Positions 24,120-33,126 of a stretch of DNA of 64,000 bases are shown here, one piece after another. A model generated the notes under the pieces. That model had not been told where the DNA came from. It searched no databases and saw only the letters and a list, made by a program, of their open reading frames with translations. Position 1 is the first letter of the stretch, and each line of letters opens with the position of its first letter. Made by a program: the position numbers and the translations under genes. Source of the DNA: Kitasatospora sp. NBC_01266 (GTDB lineage Bacteria > Actinomycetota > Actinomycetes > Streptomycetales > Streptomycetaceae). Where the stretch lies: contig NZ_CP108458.1 in NCBI RefSeq assembly GCF_036242395.1, forward strand, positions 5,146,001-5,210,000, read 5' to 3'.

Positions 24120-25447
24120 TGGAACTTCTCCAGGGCTGGGGTCGCAGCACCGGCAGCCGCAGCGAGGTGCGCGGGCCGCTGCCCGCCGAGGCGCTGAGCG
24201 AGCTGATCACCGGCTGCGCCGAGCGCGGAGTGCTGGCCCGCGGCGCCGGCTGCAGCTACGGGGACGCCGCGCAGAGCGCCGGGGGAGTGGTGCTGGCACC
24301 GGCGACCGACCAGACGATCGAGCTGGACGCGCTGGGCGGCACGGTGCGGGCGGCCGGCTCGGTCAGCTTCGCGCAGCTGCTGGCCCGGGTGGTCCCGGCG
24401 GGGCTGCTGCTCCCGGTGCTCCCTGGGACCAGCCGGCTGACCGTGGGCGGCGCCATCGCCGCCGACGTGCACGGCAAGAACCAGCGCATCGACGGCAGCA
24501 TCGGCCACTGGCTGGAGAGCATCGAACTGCTGGACGGGACCGGGCAGTTGCGGGTGCTGACCCCGGACCAGGACGGCGAGGCCTTCGCGGCGACGGTCGG
24601 CGGGATGGGCCTGACCGGCGTGATCCTGGCCGCCACCCTGCGACTGCTGCCGCTGGGCAGCGACCGGCTGCGGGTCACCTCGCGGCGGGCCGCCCACCTG
24701 GACGCGCTGCTCGACGAGCTGGACGCGGCCTCGCGCGGCAGCCGCTACGCGGTCGCCTGGATCGACACCACGGCGAGCGGGCGGGCACTGGGGCGCGGGA
24801 TCGTGGACCGCGGCGACCACCTGGCCTCGGGCGGCGAGCTGCGCTACACCCCGGGACGCGCGCCGCGCGCGCCCCGGCTGCCGGTCGGCCCGTTCACCCC
24901 GCTGACCGCGCGGGCCTTCAACGGGCTCTGGTACCGCCGGGCACCGCGCGAGCGGCACAGCGTCCAGGGCCTGCCGGAGTTCTTCCACCGGCTGGACGCG
25001 GTCCGCGAGTGGAACCGGGCGCTGGGGCCGCGCGGCTTCCTGCAGTACCAGTTCGCCGTGCCGGAACCGGCCGCCGGACTGCTGGGCGAAGCGCTGACGG
25101 CGCTGCGCCGGGCCGGGGCGGCGCCGTTCCTGGGCACCGTGAAGCGGTTCGGCCGGGCGGGCTACGGGCCGCTCTCCTTCCCGCTGCCCGGCTGGTCGCT
25201 CGCCGTCGACCTGCCGGTGGGCAGCACCCTGGCCCGGGGCCGGCTGCACGCGGTGCTCGACCGGCTGGACCGGCGGGTCGCCGAGGCGGGCGGGCGGGTC
25301 TATCTGGCGAAGGACGCCCGTCTCGGGCGTGCCGCCTTCGACGCGATGTACGGGTCGTTGGACGATTGGCGCGCGGTGCGGGCCCGTCTGGACCCCACCG
25401 ACACCCTGCGGTCCGACCTGGGACGGAGACTGGGACTGTGTCCTTGA
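24119..25447 (+). CDS. dprE1: Decaprenylphosphoryl-ribose 2'-oxidase (DprE1-like)
   Basis: The 442-residue flavoprotein oxidises the 2'-OH of decaprenylphosphoryl-ribose. FAD-binding landmarks are RGAGCSYGDAAQSAGG and GTSRLTVGGAIAADVHGKNQ, and the C-terminus matches DprE1 (GGRVYLAKDARLGRAAFDAM). At the place of mycobacterial Cys387, within GWNICVDFP, this protein has GWSLAVDLP, so the residue is Ala; covalent benzothiazinone attack would not be expected. It starts at ATG 24119, overlapping the upstream stop by 1 bp, and overlaps the following reductase gene by 10 bp. The four-gene coupling supports the pathway assignment. Confidence 0.92.
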   Translation: MELLQGWGRSTGSRSEVRGPLPAEALSELITGCAERGVLARGAGCSYGDAAQSAGGVVLAPATDQTIELDALGGTVRAAGSVSFAQLLARVVPAGLLLPVLPGTSRLTVGGAIAADVHGKNQRIDGSIGHWLESIELLDGTGQLRVLTPDQDGEAFAATVGGMGLTGVILAATLRLLPLGSDRLRVTSRRAAHLDALLDELDAASRGSRYAVAWIDTTASGRALGRGIVDRGDHLASGGELRYTPGRAPRAPRLPVGPFTPLTARAFNGLWYRRAPRERHSVQGLPEFFHRLDAVREWNRALGPRGFLQYQFAVPEPAAGLLGEALTALRRAGAAPFLGTVKRFGRAGYGPLSFPLPGWSLAVDLPVGSTLARGRLHAVLDRLDRRVAEAGGRVYLAKDARLGRAAFDAMYGSLDDWRAVRARLDPTDTLRSDLGRRLGLCP

Positions 25448-26265
25448 ACCACATGACCGACGCGAATCACCTGGGCGATGCGTCCGAACACCCGGTGGCC
25501 GGCCCGGTGGCCGGCTCCTCGGACGGGCACCGCCGCCCGCCGGGCCGGATCCTGCTGCTCGGCGGCGGCAGCGAGATCGGCCACGAGATCCTCAAGGCGC
25601 TGGACGCGCCGCCCGGCTCGCAGGTGATCCTGGCCGGGCGCGACGAGCAGCGGATGGCCGAACTGGGCGCCCACCTCCCCTACGAGGTGCGCACCGTGCC
25701 CTACGACGCCACCGCCATCGAGGGCCACCAGCGCCTGGTGGACGACCTGTTCGCGGGCGGGCCGATCGACCTGGTGGTCTCGGCCGCCGGGATCCTGACG
25801 CCGCAGCAGGTGCTGGACGGCGACCCGGTGGCCGCCGGCCGGCTGATCGAGACCAACCTCACCGGCCACGTCACCACCCTGCTCGCCGCCGTGCCGCACC
25901 TGCGGGCGCAGGGCCGGGGCCTGATCGTGATCCTCTCCTCGGTGGCCGCCGTCCGTCCGCGCAAGGCCAACTTCGTCTACGGCGCCGCCAAGGCCGGCCT
26001 GGACGCCTTCGCCCGTGGGCTCGCCGACTCGCTGCACGGCAGCGGGGTGCGGGTGCTGCTGGTCCGCCCCGGGTTCGTGATCGGCCGGATGACCGAGGGC
26101 ATGCCGCCCGCCCCCGCCGCCACCACCGCCCCCGCGGTCGGCGCCGCCGTCGCGGCGGGCGTCTCGCGCGGCGCCGCCGTGGTCTGGATCCCCCGCAAGC
26201 TCGCCGTCCTCTCGCACGGGTTGCGGATCATCCCCCGCCCGCTCTGGCGCCGCCTGCGGCAGTGA
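25438..26265 (+). CDS. dprE2: Decaprenylphosphoryl-keto-erythropentose reductase (DprE2-like SDR)
   Basis: The 275-residue short-chain dehydrogenase reduces the 2'-keto intermediate from DprE1 to decaprenylphosphoryl-arabinose. It has the nucleotide-binding ILLLGGGSEIGHEI, the NAG-like SAAGIL, the catalytic Ser in VILSSVAA and the YGAAK motif (Tyr and Lys four residues apart). The start is placed at GTG 25438, 9 nt after GGAG (25425-25428), overlapping the DprE1 gene by 10 bp; ATG 25453 is an alternative. It is last in the operon that begins at 21916. Confidence 0.9.
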   Translation: MSLNHMTDANHLGDASEHPVAGPVAGSSDGHRRPPGRILLLGGGSEIGHEILKALDAPPGSQVILAGRDEQRMAELGAHLPYEVRTVPYDATAIEGHQRLVDDLFAGGPIDLVVSAAGILTPQQVLDGDPVAAGRLIETNLTGHVTTLLAAVPHLRAQGRGLIVILSSVAAVRPRKANFVYGAAKAGLDAFARGLADSLHGSGVRVLLVRPGFVIGRMTEGMPPAPAATTAPAVGAAVAAGVSRGAAVVWIPRKLAVLSHGLRIIPRPLWRRLRQ

Positions 26266-26314
26266 CGGGCATAACCCTTGGCGCCGCGACCGGTCCGCCC
26301 GGCATGCTGTGCCC

Positions 26315-26803
26315 ATGCTGATCAGGGAAGCCACCGCCGAGGACTGGCCCGCCATCTGGCCGTTCTTCCAGGAGATCGTCGCGCGGGGCGAGACCTTCCC
26401 CTACCCGCTCGACCTCGGCCGGGAGCAGGGCCGCGACTGGTGGCTGCTGCCCACGCCCGACCGCACCGTGGTCGCCGTCGACCAGGCCGGCACCGTGCTC
26501 GGCACCGCGAAGATGAACGCCAACCGGCCGGGCAACGGCGACCATGTCGCGAGCGCCAGCTACATGGTCGACCCGGCGCACGCCGGGCGCGGGGTGGGCC
26601 GGGCGCTGTGCGCGTACACGCTGGACTGGGCGCGGGCGGCGGGGTTCCGGGCGATGCAGTTCAACGCGGTGGTGGCGAGCAACGAGCGCGCCGTCGGGCT
26701 CTACCGCTCGCTCGGCTTCGAGGTGCTCGGCACCGTCCCCGAGGGCTTCCGCCACCCGGAGCTGGGCCTGGTCGGCCTGCACATCATGCACCGCCCGCTC
26801 TGA
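26315..26803 (+). CDS. GNAT N-acetyltransferase
   Basis: The 162-residue product is a clear GNAT: MLIREATAEDWPAIW at the start, ASYMVDPAHAGRGVGRALC as the acetyl-CoA-binding motif A (R/Q-x-x-G-x-G/A, here AGRGVG) and FNAVVASNERAVGLYRSLGF as motif B. It resembles phosphinothricin-acetyltransferase-like members, but the substrate is unknown. ATG 26315 is chosen; GTG 26309 would add two residues. Its 3' end overlaps the convergent phosphatase gene by 20 bp. Confidence 0.9.
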   Translation: MLIREATAEDWPAIWPFFQEIVARGETFPYPLDLGREQGRDWWLLPTPDRTVVAVDQAGTVLGTAKMNANRPGNGDHVASASYMVDPAHAGRGVGRALCAYTLDWARAAGFRAMQFNAVVASNERAVGLYRSLGFEVLGTVPEGFRHPELGLVGLHIMHRPL

Positions 26804-28712
26804 TCCCGCCGCCCGCTGCCCCGCCCGTCGCACCGGACCGGGCCGGCAACCGCTGTTCGAACCAGACCATCTTGCCGCCGCCCAGCCGGGTCGAGCCCCA
26901 GGTGTCGGCGCACTTGGCGACCAGCTCCAGGCCCCGGCCGCGCTCCTCCTCCAGGCCCGCCCTGCGGCGGCGCGGCAGCTGCGGACTGTCGTCGCCGACC
27001 TCGCAGCGCAGCACCGAGGTACGCACCAGCCGGAGCGTCACCGGCTTCTTGGCGTGCTGCACGGCATTGGTGACCAGCTCACTCACCATCAGCTCGGTGT
27101 TCTCCACCAGCTCGTCCAGGCCCCAGCGGCGCAGCGCGTGGCCGACCAGCCGGCGGGCCCGCCCCGGGGTCTCGTTGCGCGGCTGGAGGTACCAGTACGC
27201 GACGTCGTTCGCCGGGATCCCGTCGAAGGCGGCCGCCAGCAGCGCGATGTCGTCGCCGCGGTCGCCGGGCGGCAGGATCCGCAGCGCCTCGTGGCAGAGC
27301 TGTTCGGGGGAGTGCTGGTGCACCCCGGAGAGCCGCTCGCGCAGCCGCTCCAGGCCGCTGGAGAGCGAGCGGCGGCGGGTCTCCACCAGGCCGTCGGTGA
27401 AGAGCAGCAGCGCGGATCCGGGCGGCGCGTCCAGCTCCTGGGAGGCGAAGTCGACCCCGCCGACGCCGATCGGCGCACCCGCCGGCAGGTCCTCGAGCAG
27501 CTCGGCCCGGCCGTCCGGGTGGATCATCGCCGGCGGCATGTGCCCGGCGTTGGCCACCACGATCCGGTTGGCGATCGGGTCGTAGACCGCGAAGACGCAG
27601 GTGGCCAGGTGCTGTTCGCGGCCGAGCCGCTGGGCCTGCTCGTCCAGGTGGTAGAGCACCTCGTGCGGCGGCAGGTCGAGCGCGGCCAGCGTCTGGGCGC
27701 TGGTCCGCAGCTGGCCCATCACGGCGGCCGAGGTCAGCGAGTGGCCCATCACGTCGCCCACGATCAGCGCCACCCGGTTGCCGGGCAGCGGGATCGCGTC
27801 GTACCAGTCGCCGCCGACCTGGGAGTCGGCCTCGCCGGGCAGGTAGCGGTGCGCCAGCCGGACCCCGTGCGGCTGCGGCAGGTCGTCGGGCAGCATGCTG
27901 CGCTGCAGCTTGTTGGCGATCTCCGACTCGCGGGTGTAGCGCTGCGCGGTGTCCACCGCGAGGCCGGCCAGGGTGGCCAGGTGGGCGGCGGTCTGGGTGT
28001 CCGCCGGGTCGAAGCGGGCCGGCTCCTTGGCCTGCTCGCCGTACCGGGTGTGCGCGTGCAGCACGTGGTAGTCGTCGTCCGGCTTGCCGGGGCGCCGGAC
28101 CAGCACCAGCAGGCCGAGCACCGAGTCCGCCCGGCGCTGCCTGCCGTCGGCCTCCTTGCCGCGCTTCTCCCGGCCGCGCAGCGGCAGCGCGAGCAGCGCG
28201 GTGCCCCGGGCCAGCCCGGCCAGCGCGCGGGCGCCGTACAGCTCGGCGAAGAGCGGCCGCAGCCGCTCGCCCTCGGCCGTGCCCAGCACCACCGGGCCGG
28301 CCGGTGCCGCCTCGCGCAGCGCCCGGTCCAGCGCGCCGCCGGGCTGCGCGGTGACCAGGCGCCGGCCGTTGCCGAGCCTGCTGCCCTCCGCCCGGTGCAG
28401 CCGCAGGGTGACCGGCCCGTTGCGGTGGCGGCCCTGGCCGCCGCCCAGCACCGGCTCCCGCAGGTGCACCAGCGCCGCGTCGGCCAGCGCCGGGACCAGC
28501 ACCTTGGCCAGGCTCCGGACGGTGGCGGCCGGATCGAGGCTGGTGTTGATCTGCCGGGTGGCGTCGTTGAGGTAGCCGAGGCGCTCGGTGACGGCCTGCC
28601 GGACCCGCAGGTTCAGCGGCGTGGCGGTGGCGGCGGGCTGCCCGGGCGGCGGACGGCGCTGGGCCGGGACGGCGGGCGGCTGGCCGGCCTGAGGGGTGGG
28701 AAGGTCGCGCAC
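26784..28712 (-). CDS. PP2C (SpoIIE-type) phosphatase with GAF-like and HATPase domains
   Basis: The 642-residue protein combines an N-terminal GAF-like sensory region (about 45-270), a SpoIIE/RsbU phosphatase domain (about 275-490) and a C-terminal anti-sigma-like HATPase (about 515-620). PP2C landmarks are VGGDWYDAIPLPGNRVALIV and GDVMGHSLTSAAVMG, with metal-binding Asp residues, and ALLLFTDGLVETRR. The HATPase has MVSELVTNAVQHAKKP. Such proteins switch partner-switching pathways of sigma factors by dephosphorylating STAS proteins. The start is GTG 28712. Neither a sigma factor nor a STAS protein is encoded in this window, so its partners lie elsewhere. The tail RSGATGGAAGGGIRAGGA is low-complexity. 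Confidence 0.92.
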   Translation of the reverse strand: MRDLPTPQAGQPPAVPAQRRPPPGQPAATATPLNLRVRQAVTERLGYLNDATRQINTSLDPAATVRSLAKVLVPALADAALVHLREPVLGGGQGRHRNGPVTLRLHRAEGSRLGNGRRLVTAQPGGALDRALREAAPAGPVVLGTAEGERLRPLFAELYGARALAGLARGTALLALPLRGREKRGKEADGRQRRADSVLGLLVLVRRPGKPDDDYHVLHAHTRYGEQAKEPARFDPADTQTAAHLATLAGLAVDTAQRYTRESEIANKLQRSMLPDDLPQPHGVRLAHRYLPGEADSQVGGDWYDAIPLPGNRVALIVGDVMGHSLTSAAVMGQLRTSAQTLAALDLPPHEVLYHLDEQAQRLGREQHLATCVFAVYDPIANRIVVANAGHMPPAMIHPDGRAELLEDLPAGAPIGVGGVDFASQELDAPPGSALLLFTDGLVETRRRSLSSGLERLRERLSGVHQHSPEQLCHEALRILPPGDRGDDIALLAAAFDGIPANDVAYWYLQPRNETPGRARRLVGHALRRWGLDELVENTELMVSELVTNAVQHAKKPVTLRLVRTSVLRCEVGDDSPQLPRRRRAGLEEERGRGLELVAKCADTWGSTRLGGGKMVWFEQRLPARSGATGGAAGGGIRAGGA

Positions 28713-28793
28713 GGCTGCCTGTTCTTACTGGTCGGATCTGGTCTCGCTGGTCTGGCTGGACCTGGTGCGGATGGGGCAGGGTGTTTCAGCTGG

Positions 28794-29576
28794 TCAGGCG
28801 GTCCGGCGACAGTGCAGGAAGAGCTGCTCCTCCGGGGGGAGCGTGGTGCTGGCCGGTGCGTACGGCCGGCCGTTCAGCGCCTCCACCGTGAAGCCGGCCT
28901 GACCCAGCGTCTCGCTCAGTTCCTCGCGCAGGAACCCGCTGATCCGGATCTCCTGGCCGAGGAAGCGCATCGGGTAGTGGTCCAGGTCGGTCTCCACCAT
29001 GCCGAGCGCCAGCAGCCCGCCGGGCCGCAGCAGCGTCCGGATCCGCCGCAGCGCCACCCGGACCTCCCGTTGCGGCAGCAGGATCAGCGAGAAGAAGGCG
29101 GTGGCCGCCGCAAAGCCACCGGCCCCGGCGGGACCGAGCGCGGGCAGCCCCCAGGCCGTCTCGGCGCGCGCGGTGCCCAGGTCGTAGAGGTCCATCCGGT
29201 GGTAGTCGGCGGCGCCGGGCAGGGTCCGGCGGGCGAGCGAGAGCATCCCGTCGGAGAGGTCGATGGCGGTGACCGTCAGGCCGCCCTCGGCGAGCTGGCG
29301 GACCGTCGGATCACCGGTGCCGCAGCCGATCTCCAGCACCCGCGCGCCCGGTTCGAGCTCGGCGATCACCCGCCGGGCAGCCGCCAGCTGGCCGGCCTTG
29401 GCGGGGAACGCCTCGCTGTACCGGGGACCGATCGCGTCGAAGGCCACCGCCTGCAGCGCCCGCTCCGCGCTGCGGTCGATCCTGCGGGAGCCCGGCCCGC
29501 GGTCCGCGCCGTGGCAGGTCGGGGCAGGCCCGGCGGTCCCACCCCGGGCGGGGTCCGATATCTGTCCCGTCGTCAC
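28794..29576 (-). CDS. SAM-dependent methyltransferase (class I)
   Basis: The 260-residue product has a Rossmann methyltransferase core: VLEIGCGTGDPTVRQLAEGG (motif I), VTAIDLSDGMLSLARR (post-I acid), YHRMDLYDLG, and LRPGGLLALGMVETDLDHY. Part of the centre (ALGPAGAGGFAAATAFFSLI) fits the motif II region. Substrate is not deducible. GTG 29576 is selected as the start; a longer frame to GTG 29621 adds basic residues without a better ribosome site. It lies 81 bp upstream of the phosphatase gene on the same strand, so they may be cotranscribed. A candidate promoter lies about 375 bp upstream. Confidence 0.85.
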   Translation of the reverse strand: MTTGQISDPARGGTAGPAPTCHGADRGPGSRRIDRSAERALQAVAFDAIGPRYSEAFPAKAGQLAAARRVIAELEPGARVLEIGCGTGDPTVRQLAEGGLTVTAIDLSDGMLSLARRTLPGAADYHRMDLYDLGTARAETAWGLPALGPAGAGGFAAATAFFSLILLPQREVRVALRRIRTLLRPGGLLALGMVETDLDHYPMRFLGQEIRISGFLREELSETLGQAGFTVEALNGRPYAPASTTLPPEEQLFLHCRRTA

Positions 29577-29950
29577 GATTGAGAGGCACCTTTCCCACCT
29601 GGCCACCCGCCGCCGCGCCACGCGCCGACCGTGGTGTCCCGCTCCGCGTCGCCTGTCGAGCCCTCAGCCCACTCCGCCCTTGTCCGATCGGGCACGCCAC
29701 CAGCGCGCGTGCCACCTGGCCTCTGAGAATATGCGCGATCACGGTGCTGTGGAGTCCCTTTCCGGCCAACTCATCCCGACGGGACCCGATTCACCGGTCA
29801 GCTCCCTGGTCGGCAGCGGGTCACCGGAAGCACGACGGGGCGGGCAGGGGTGGTGCGGGCGCTGCCGCGCGCCCGCATGGCGTGCTGGGTGGTGCGCGAC
29901 AGCCGGGCCGCTGAGCTGACAGTATGCCTGCTCGGGCCGGTGGGCCGGGT

Positions 29951-29978
29951 CGACTATTCGTCGTTTATCCAACGTCAA
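29951..29978 (-). promoter_or_regulatory. Candidate promoter for leftward methyltransferase transcript
   Basis: Minus-strand TTGACG and TAGTCG are separated by 16 bp. They approximate -35 and -10 consensus boxes. The distance to the start codon is long. Confidence 0.35.
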
Positions 29979-30028
29979 TCGGGCACTGTCAGAGTCTTCT
30001 CAGCGCCGGGGAAGCGCACAGAGGTGCT

Positions 30029-30050
30029 CCCGCAGCCGGGGGGCTGCGGG
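30029..30050. terminator. Small hairpin downstream of the SARP gene
   Basis: CCCGCAGCC (30029-30037) pairs with GGCTGCGGG (30042-30050) around GGGG. It lies about 110 bp after the SARP gene stop on the minus strand. Confidence 0.5.
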
Positions 30051-30159
30051 GTCACTTCGTCCGGGGGGACGTGCTTTCCGACGGGGGGAAACGGGGGAGC
30101 CACCGGGGATACCGGGGGAGCGGGGACACGGGGGTCCCGCTCCCGGGGGGGCCTGGTGA

Positions 30160-33126
30160 CTACGGCGCGCTGGTGGAGGGGGGCTCGGTGTGCTGCTCGT
30201 CGATGAGGCTCCGCACGGCGTGGGCCTCGGGCACACCGAGCCGAGTGAAGATCTCCTGGGCCTCGGTCAGGCAGGCCAGGCCGCGAGCAGGGGTGCCGAG
30301 GCGGAGCAGCGCTTCGCCGAGCGCGGCGTGAGCCAGGCCCTGGCAGTAGGCGGCGTCCATCTCCTGAGCGATGGTCAGCGCCTCCTCGGCGGCCGCGGCC
30401 GCCTCCTTCAGCTGCTCGACCGCCAGCAGCGAGCCGGCCAGCCGGGCCAGCGAGAGCCCTTCCCAGAGCCGCTGCTGCTGGTCCTGGTAGAGCTGGTGCG
30501 CCTCGCGCAGCTGGGTGGCGGCCTCCGCCGGTGAACCGGTGGTCCGCAGTACCACGCCGAGTTGGTAGAGGGTGTCGGCCAGGCAGCGCACGTTGCCGGA
30601 GCTGCGCGCGGTGGCGACCGCGGCGGTCGCCGACTCGACGGCGGCGTCATGCTGTTCCAGCTTCAGGTGAACCCTGGCGATGTTTCCCTGGATCCGGGCC
30701 GCGCTGCCCATCGCGGCGAGCGTGGTCGACAGGTCGCGGGCCTCCGCCAGGAACGGCAGGGCCTCGGCCGGGCGGCTGGCGATGGTCAGCACGGAGCCGA
30801 GCATGCTGCTCGCCGCGGAGCGAAGGCCCGGTGTCTGGCTCCCCAGCAGGTTCAGGCAGTCCCGTAGGGACTGCTCCGCCTCGGGGTAGCTCCCGGTCAG
30901 GTAGGCGAAGAAGGCGAGGACGTAGCGGACCCGGGCCAGCGCGTCGTCGTCGCCGCCTTCGATGGAGGCGGCCTCGGCGATCTTGAAGGTGCGCCGGATC
31001 CGCTGCGCGTGGTTCGGTTCCTCCGCGACGGTGTTGAGGGTCACCAGCAGGTCGATGGCGAGCCGGAGCAGCTCCGCCGGCCCGTCGATCGACTCCTCGA
31101 TCGCCCCGAGGACAAGCGGCAGTTCGGAACGCAGCCAGCCGCGCGCGGCGTCCGCGCTGACCAGCGACTCGCCTGGATGTGTAGGCACCTGCAGCGGTTC
31201 GATCAGCCGATTGTCCGGATCCACGATCTGCGCGACATTGCGGACCGTGGCGACCAGCAGGGCGAGCAGCCGCAGCAGCGCCGCCTGGGTGTCCGCCAGG
31301 TCCGCGACCTTCTCCCGCTGCTTCTGCGCGAACAGCCGCAGCAGGTCGTGGTACCGGTAGCGGCCCGGGGTGAAGCACTCCAGCATGTTGGCCTCGACCA
31401 GGGCCTCCGCCAGGTCCTCGGCCTCGTCCTCGCCGGTGCCGAGCAGCGCCGCCACCGCCGAGAGCGGCAGGTCGGGGCAGTCGACCAGGGCCAGCAGCCG
31501 GAAGGCCCGGGCCTCCTCGTCCCGGAGCTGCCCGTAGCCGAGCCCGAGCGTGGTCTCCACCGCGAGGTTGCCGAGCTGCAGTTCGTCCAGCCGGCGCCGC
31601 TGGTCAGCTAACCGCCGGGCCAGGTCCGCGACGGTCCAGCGCGGCCGACTCGCCAGCCGGGCGGCGGCGATCCGGACGGCGAGCGGCAGGAAGCCGCAAG
31701 ACCTGACCACGGCGAGCGCGGCCTCCGGCTCCGCCTCGATGCGGTGCCGGCCGGCGATCGCGCCGAACAGTTCCAGCGCCTCCTCCGGCGTCAACTCCTC
31801 GACGTCGAAGAGGTGGGCGCCCGGAATGCCCGCCAGCCGCGAGCGGCTGGTGGCCAGCACCGCGCAGCCGGCCACCCCGGGGATCAACGGGTTGATCTGC
31901 TGCGCGTCGTGAGCGTTGTCCAGCATGATCAGCATCCGCCGGTCGGCCAGCACCGAGCGGTACATCACCACCCGCTGCTCGAAGGACTCCGGCGCCTCGG
32001 TGACACCGAGCGCGAAGAGGAAGTCACCCAGCACCACGGCCGGGTCGGCGGGTGTCGCGCTGACTCCGCGCAGGTCGACGTAGAGCTGTCCGTCCGGGAA
32101 CTCGGCCCGCACGCTGTGCGCGACGTGCACCGCCAGCGTGGTCTTGCCGACGCCGCCGATCCCGGCCAGCGAGGTCACCACGACCGCCTGGCCGGACGCG
32201 CCGCGCAGCACCTCGCGCAGCTCGCCGACCAGTTCAGCGCGTCCGCTGAAGTCCGAGACGTCGGCGGGCAGCTGGGCGGGCGGCGCCAGGGTCGCGCTCT
32301 CGGCCGGTGGAATCCGCAATTCCGGTGCGGAATTCATCAGTGTCGGGTCGGCGGAGAGGATCCGGGAGTGCATCGCCGCGAGTGCGGCGCCGGGTTCGAC
32401 GCCGAGCTCGTCGATGAGCAGCTTTCGGGTGGCCGCATACACGTTGAGCGCATCGGCCTGCCGACCGCTTCGATAAAGCGCGAGCATCAGCAGTTCGCGC
32501 AGCCGCTCGCGGAGCGGCTGCTCTGCGGTCAGGTTGGTCAATTCGGCGACGATTTCGGCATGCAGGCCGATTTCCAGCGCGACGGCGGACCGCTCCTCGC
32601 GGGCCGCCACCTGATGCTCCGCCAGGCGCTGCCGCTGGGCATCGGCGTACGGACCCGGGATGCCGGAGATCGGCTGGCCGTTCCAGAGCGCGAGTGCCGA
32701 GGTCAGCAGCTGGTGCGCGGTCTCCGACTGGCCGGACTGCCGGGCGGCGGCGGCCTCGGAGACACGGGCGTTGAAGATCGCCAGATCGAGCGATTCGTCC
32801 GGGATTCGCAGCGCATATCCGTCCCGCACCGAAATCAGCAGTTCGGCGGGCTTGCGAACCTCCCGCCCTGGTTCGACCACCGAGCGGAGCCGGGAGATGT
32901 AGGTGCGCAGCGCGGCCACGGCCTGCGGCGGCGGGCGGTCACCCCAGAGGCCGTCCACCAGTTCCTGGGTGGTCACCGGCCGTCCGTGGTGCAGCAGCAG
33001 GGTGGTCAGCACGGCCTGCTGCTGCGGAGATCCCAGCGCGAGGGGCTGCCCGTCGCGCCAGGCCTGGACGGGTCCGAGCACCTGGAAGCGCAGCACGGCA
33101 TGGTGCTGCGTCGCCTGAAGCTCCAT
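30160..33126 (-). CDS. AfsR-type SARP transcriptional regulator (SARP-NB-ARC-TPR)
   Basis: The 988-residue regulator has the AfsR layout. A winged-helix OmpR-type DNA-binding domain (about 8-95; LGSPQQQAVLTTLLLHHGRP, ALRTYISRLRSVV) precedes a bacterial transcriptional activation domain (about 100-250). The NB-ARC ATPase has P-loop GIGGVGKTT (about 322-330) and Walker B RRMLIMLDNA. TPR repeats (about 640-980) close the protein. AfsR-like proteins activate secondary-metabolite genes in response to kinase or ligand signals. ATG 33126 has GGGGGA just upstream; the open frame to 33189 is not needed. A 68-residue acidic peptide gene is divergent at 33336. No biosynthetic cluster lies in the window, so targets are elsewhere or local. 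Confidence 0.95.
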   Translation of the reverse strand: MELQATQHHAVLRFQVLGPVQAWRDGQPLALGSPQQQAVLTTLLLHHGRPVTTQELVDGLWGDRPPPQAVAALRTYISRLRSVVEPGREVRKPAELLISVRDGYALRIPDESLDLAIFNARVSEAAAARQSGQSETAHQLLTSALALWNGQPISGIPGPYADAQRQRLAEHQVAAREERSAVALEIGLHAEIVAELTNLTAEQPLRERLRELLMLALYRSGRQADALNVYAATRKLLIDELGVEPGAALAAMHSRILSADPTLMNSAPELRIPPAESATLAPPAQLPADVSDFSGRAELVGELREVLRGASGQAVVVTSLAGIGGVGKTTLAVHVAHSVRAEFPDGQLYVDLRGVSATPADPAVVLGDFLFALGVTEAPESFEQRVVMYRSVLADRRMLIMLDNAHDAQQINPLIPGVAGCAVLATSRSRLAGIPGAHLFDVEELTPEEALELFGAIAGRHRIEAEPEAALAVVRSCGFLPLAVRIAAARLASRPRWTVADLARRLADQRRRLDELQLGNLAVETTLGLGYGQLRDEEARAFRLLALVDCPDLPLSAVAALLGTGEDEAEDLAEALVEANMLECFTPGRYRYHDLLRLFAQKQREKVADLADTQAALLRLLALLVATVRNVAQIVDPDNRLIEPLQVPTHPGESLVSADAARGWLRSELPLVLGAIEESIDGPAELLRLAIDLLVTLNTVAEEPNHAQRIRRTFKIAEAASIEGGDDDALARVRYVLAFFAYLTGSYPEAEQSLRDCLNLLGSQTPGLRSAASSMLGSVLTIASRPAEALPFLAEARDLSTTLAAMGSAARIQGNIARVHLKLEQHDAAVESATAAVATARSSGNVRCLADTLYQLGVVLRTTGSPAEAATQLREAHQLYQDQQQRLWEGLSLARLAGSLLAVEQLKEAAAAAEEALTIAQEMDAAYCQGLAHAALGEALLRLGTPARGLACLTEAQEIFTRLGVPEAHAVRSLIDEQHTEPPSTSAP

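Larger units (their letters stand above)
29577..30159. other. 583-bp region without a supported gene
   Basis: Nothing here has convincing coding bias. On the minus strand TTGACG (29978-29973) and TAGTCG (29956-29951), 16 bp apart, form a candidate promoter for the methyltransferase, which would leave a leader of about 370 nt. A small hairpin lies at 30029-30050. The stretch from 30050 to 30150 is a G-run region. Confidence 0.4.

Noticed and set aside
29739..29978. A small leftward gene upstream of the methyltransferase
   Set aside because: Its TTG start coincides with a -35-like TTGACG and the product has no plausible fold or codon bias.
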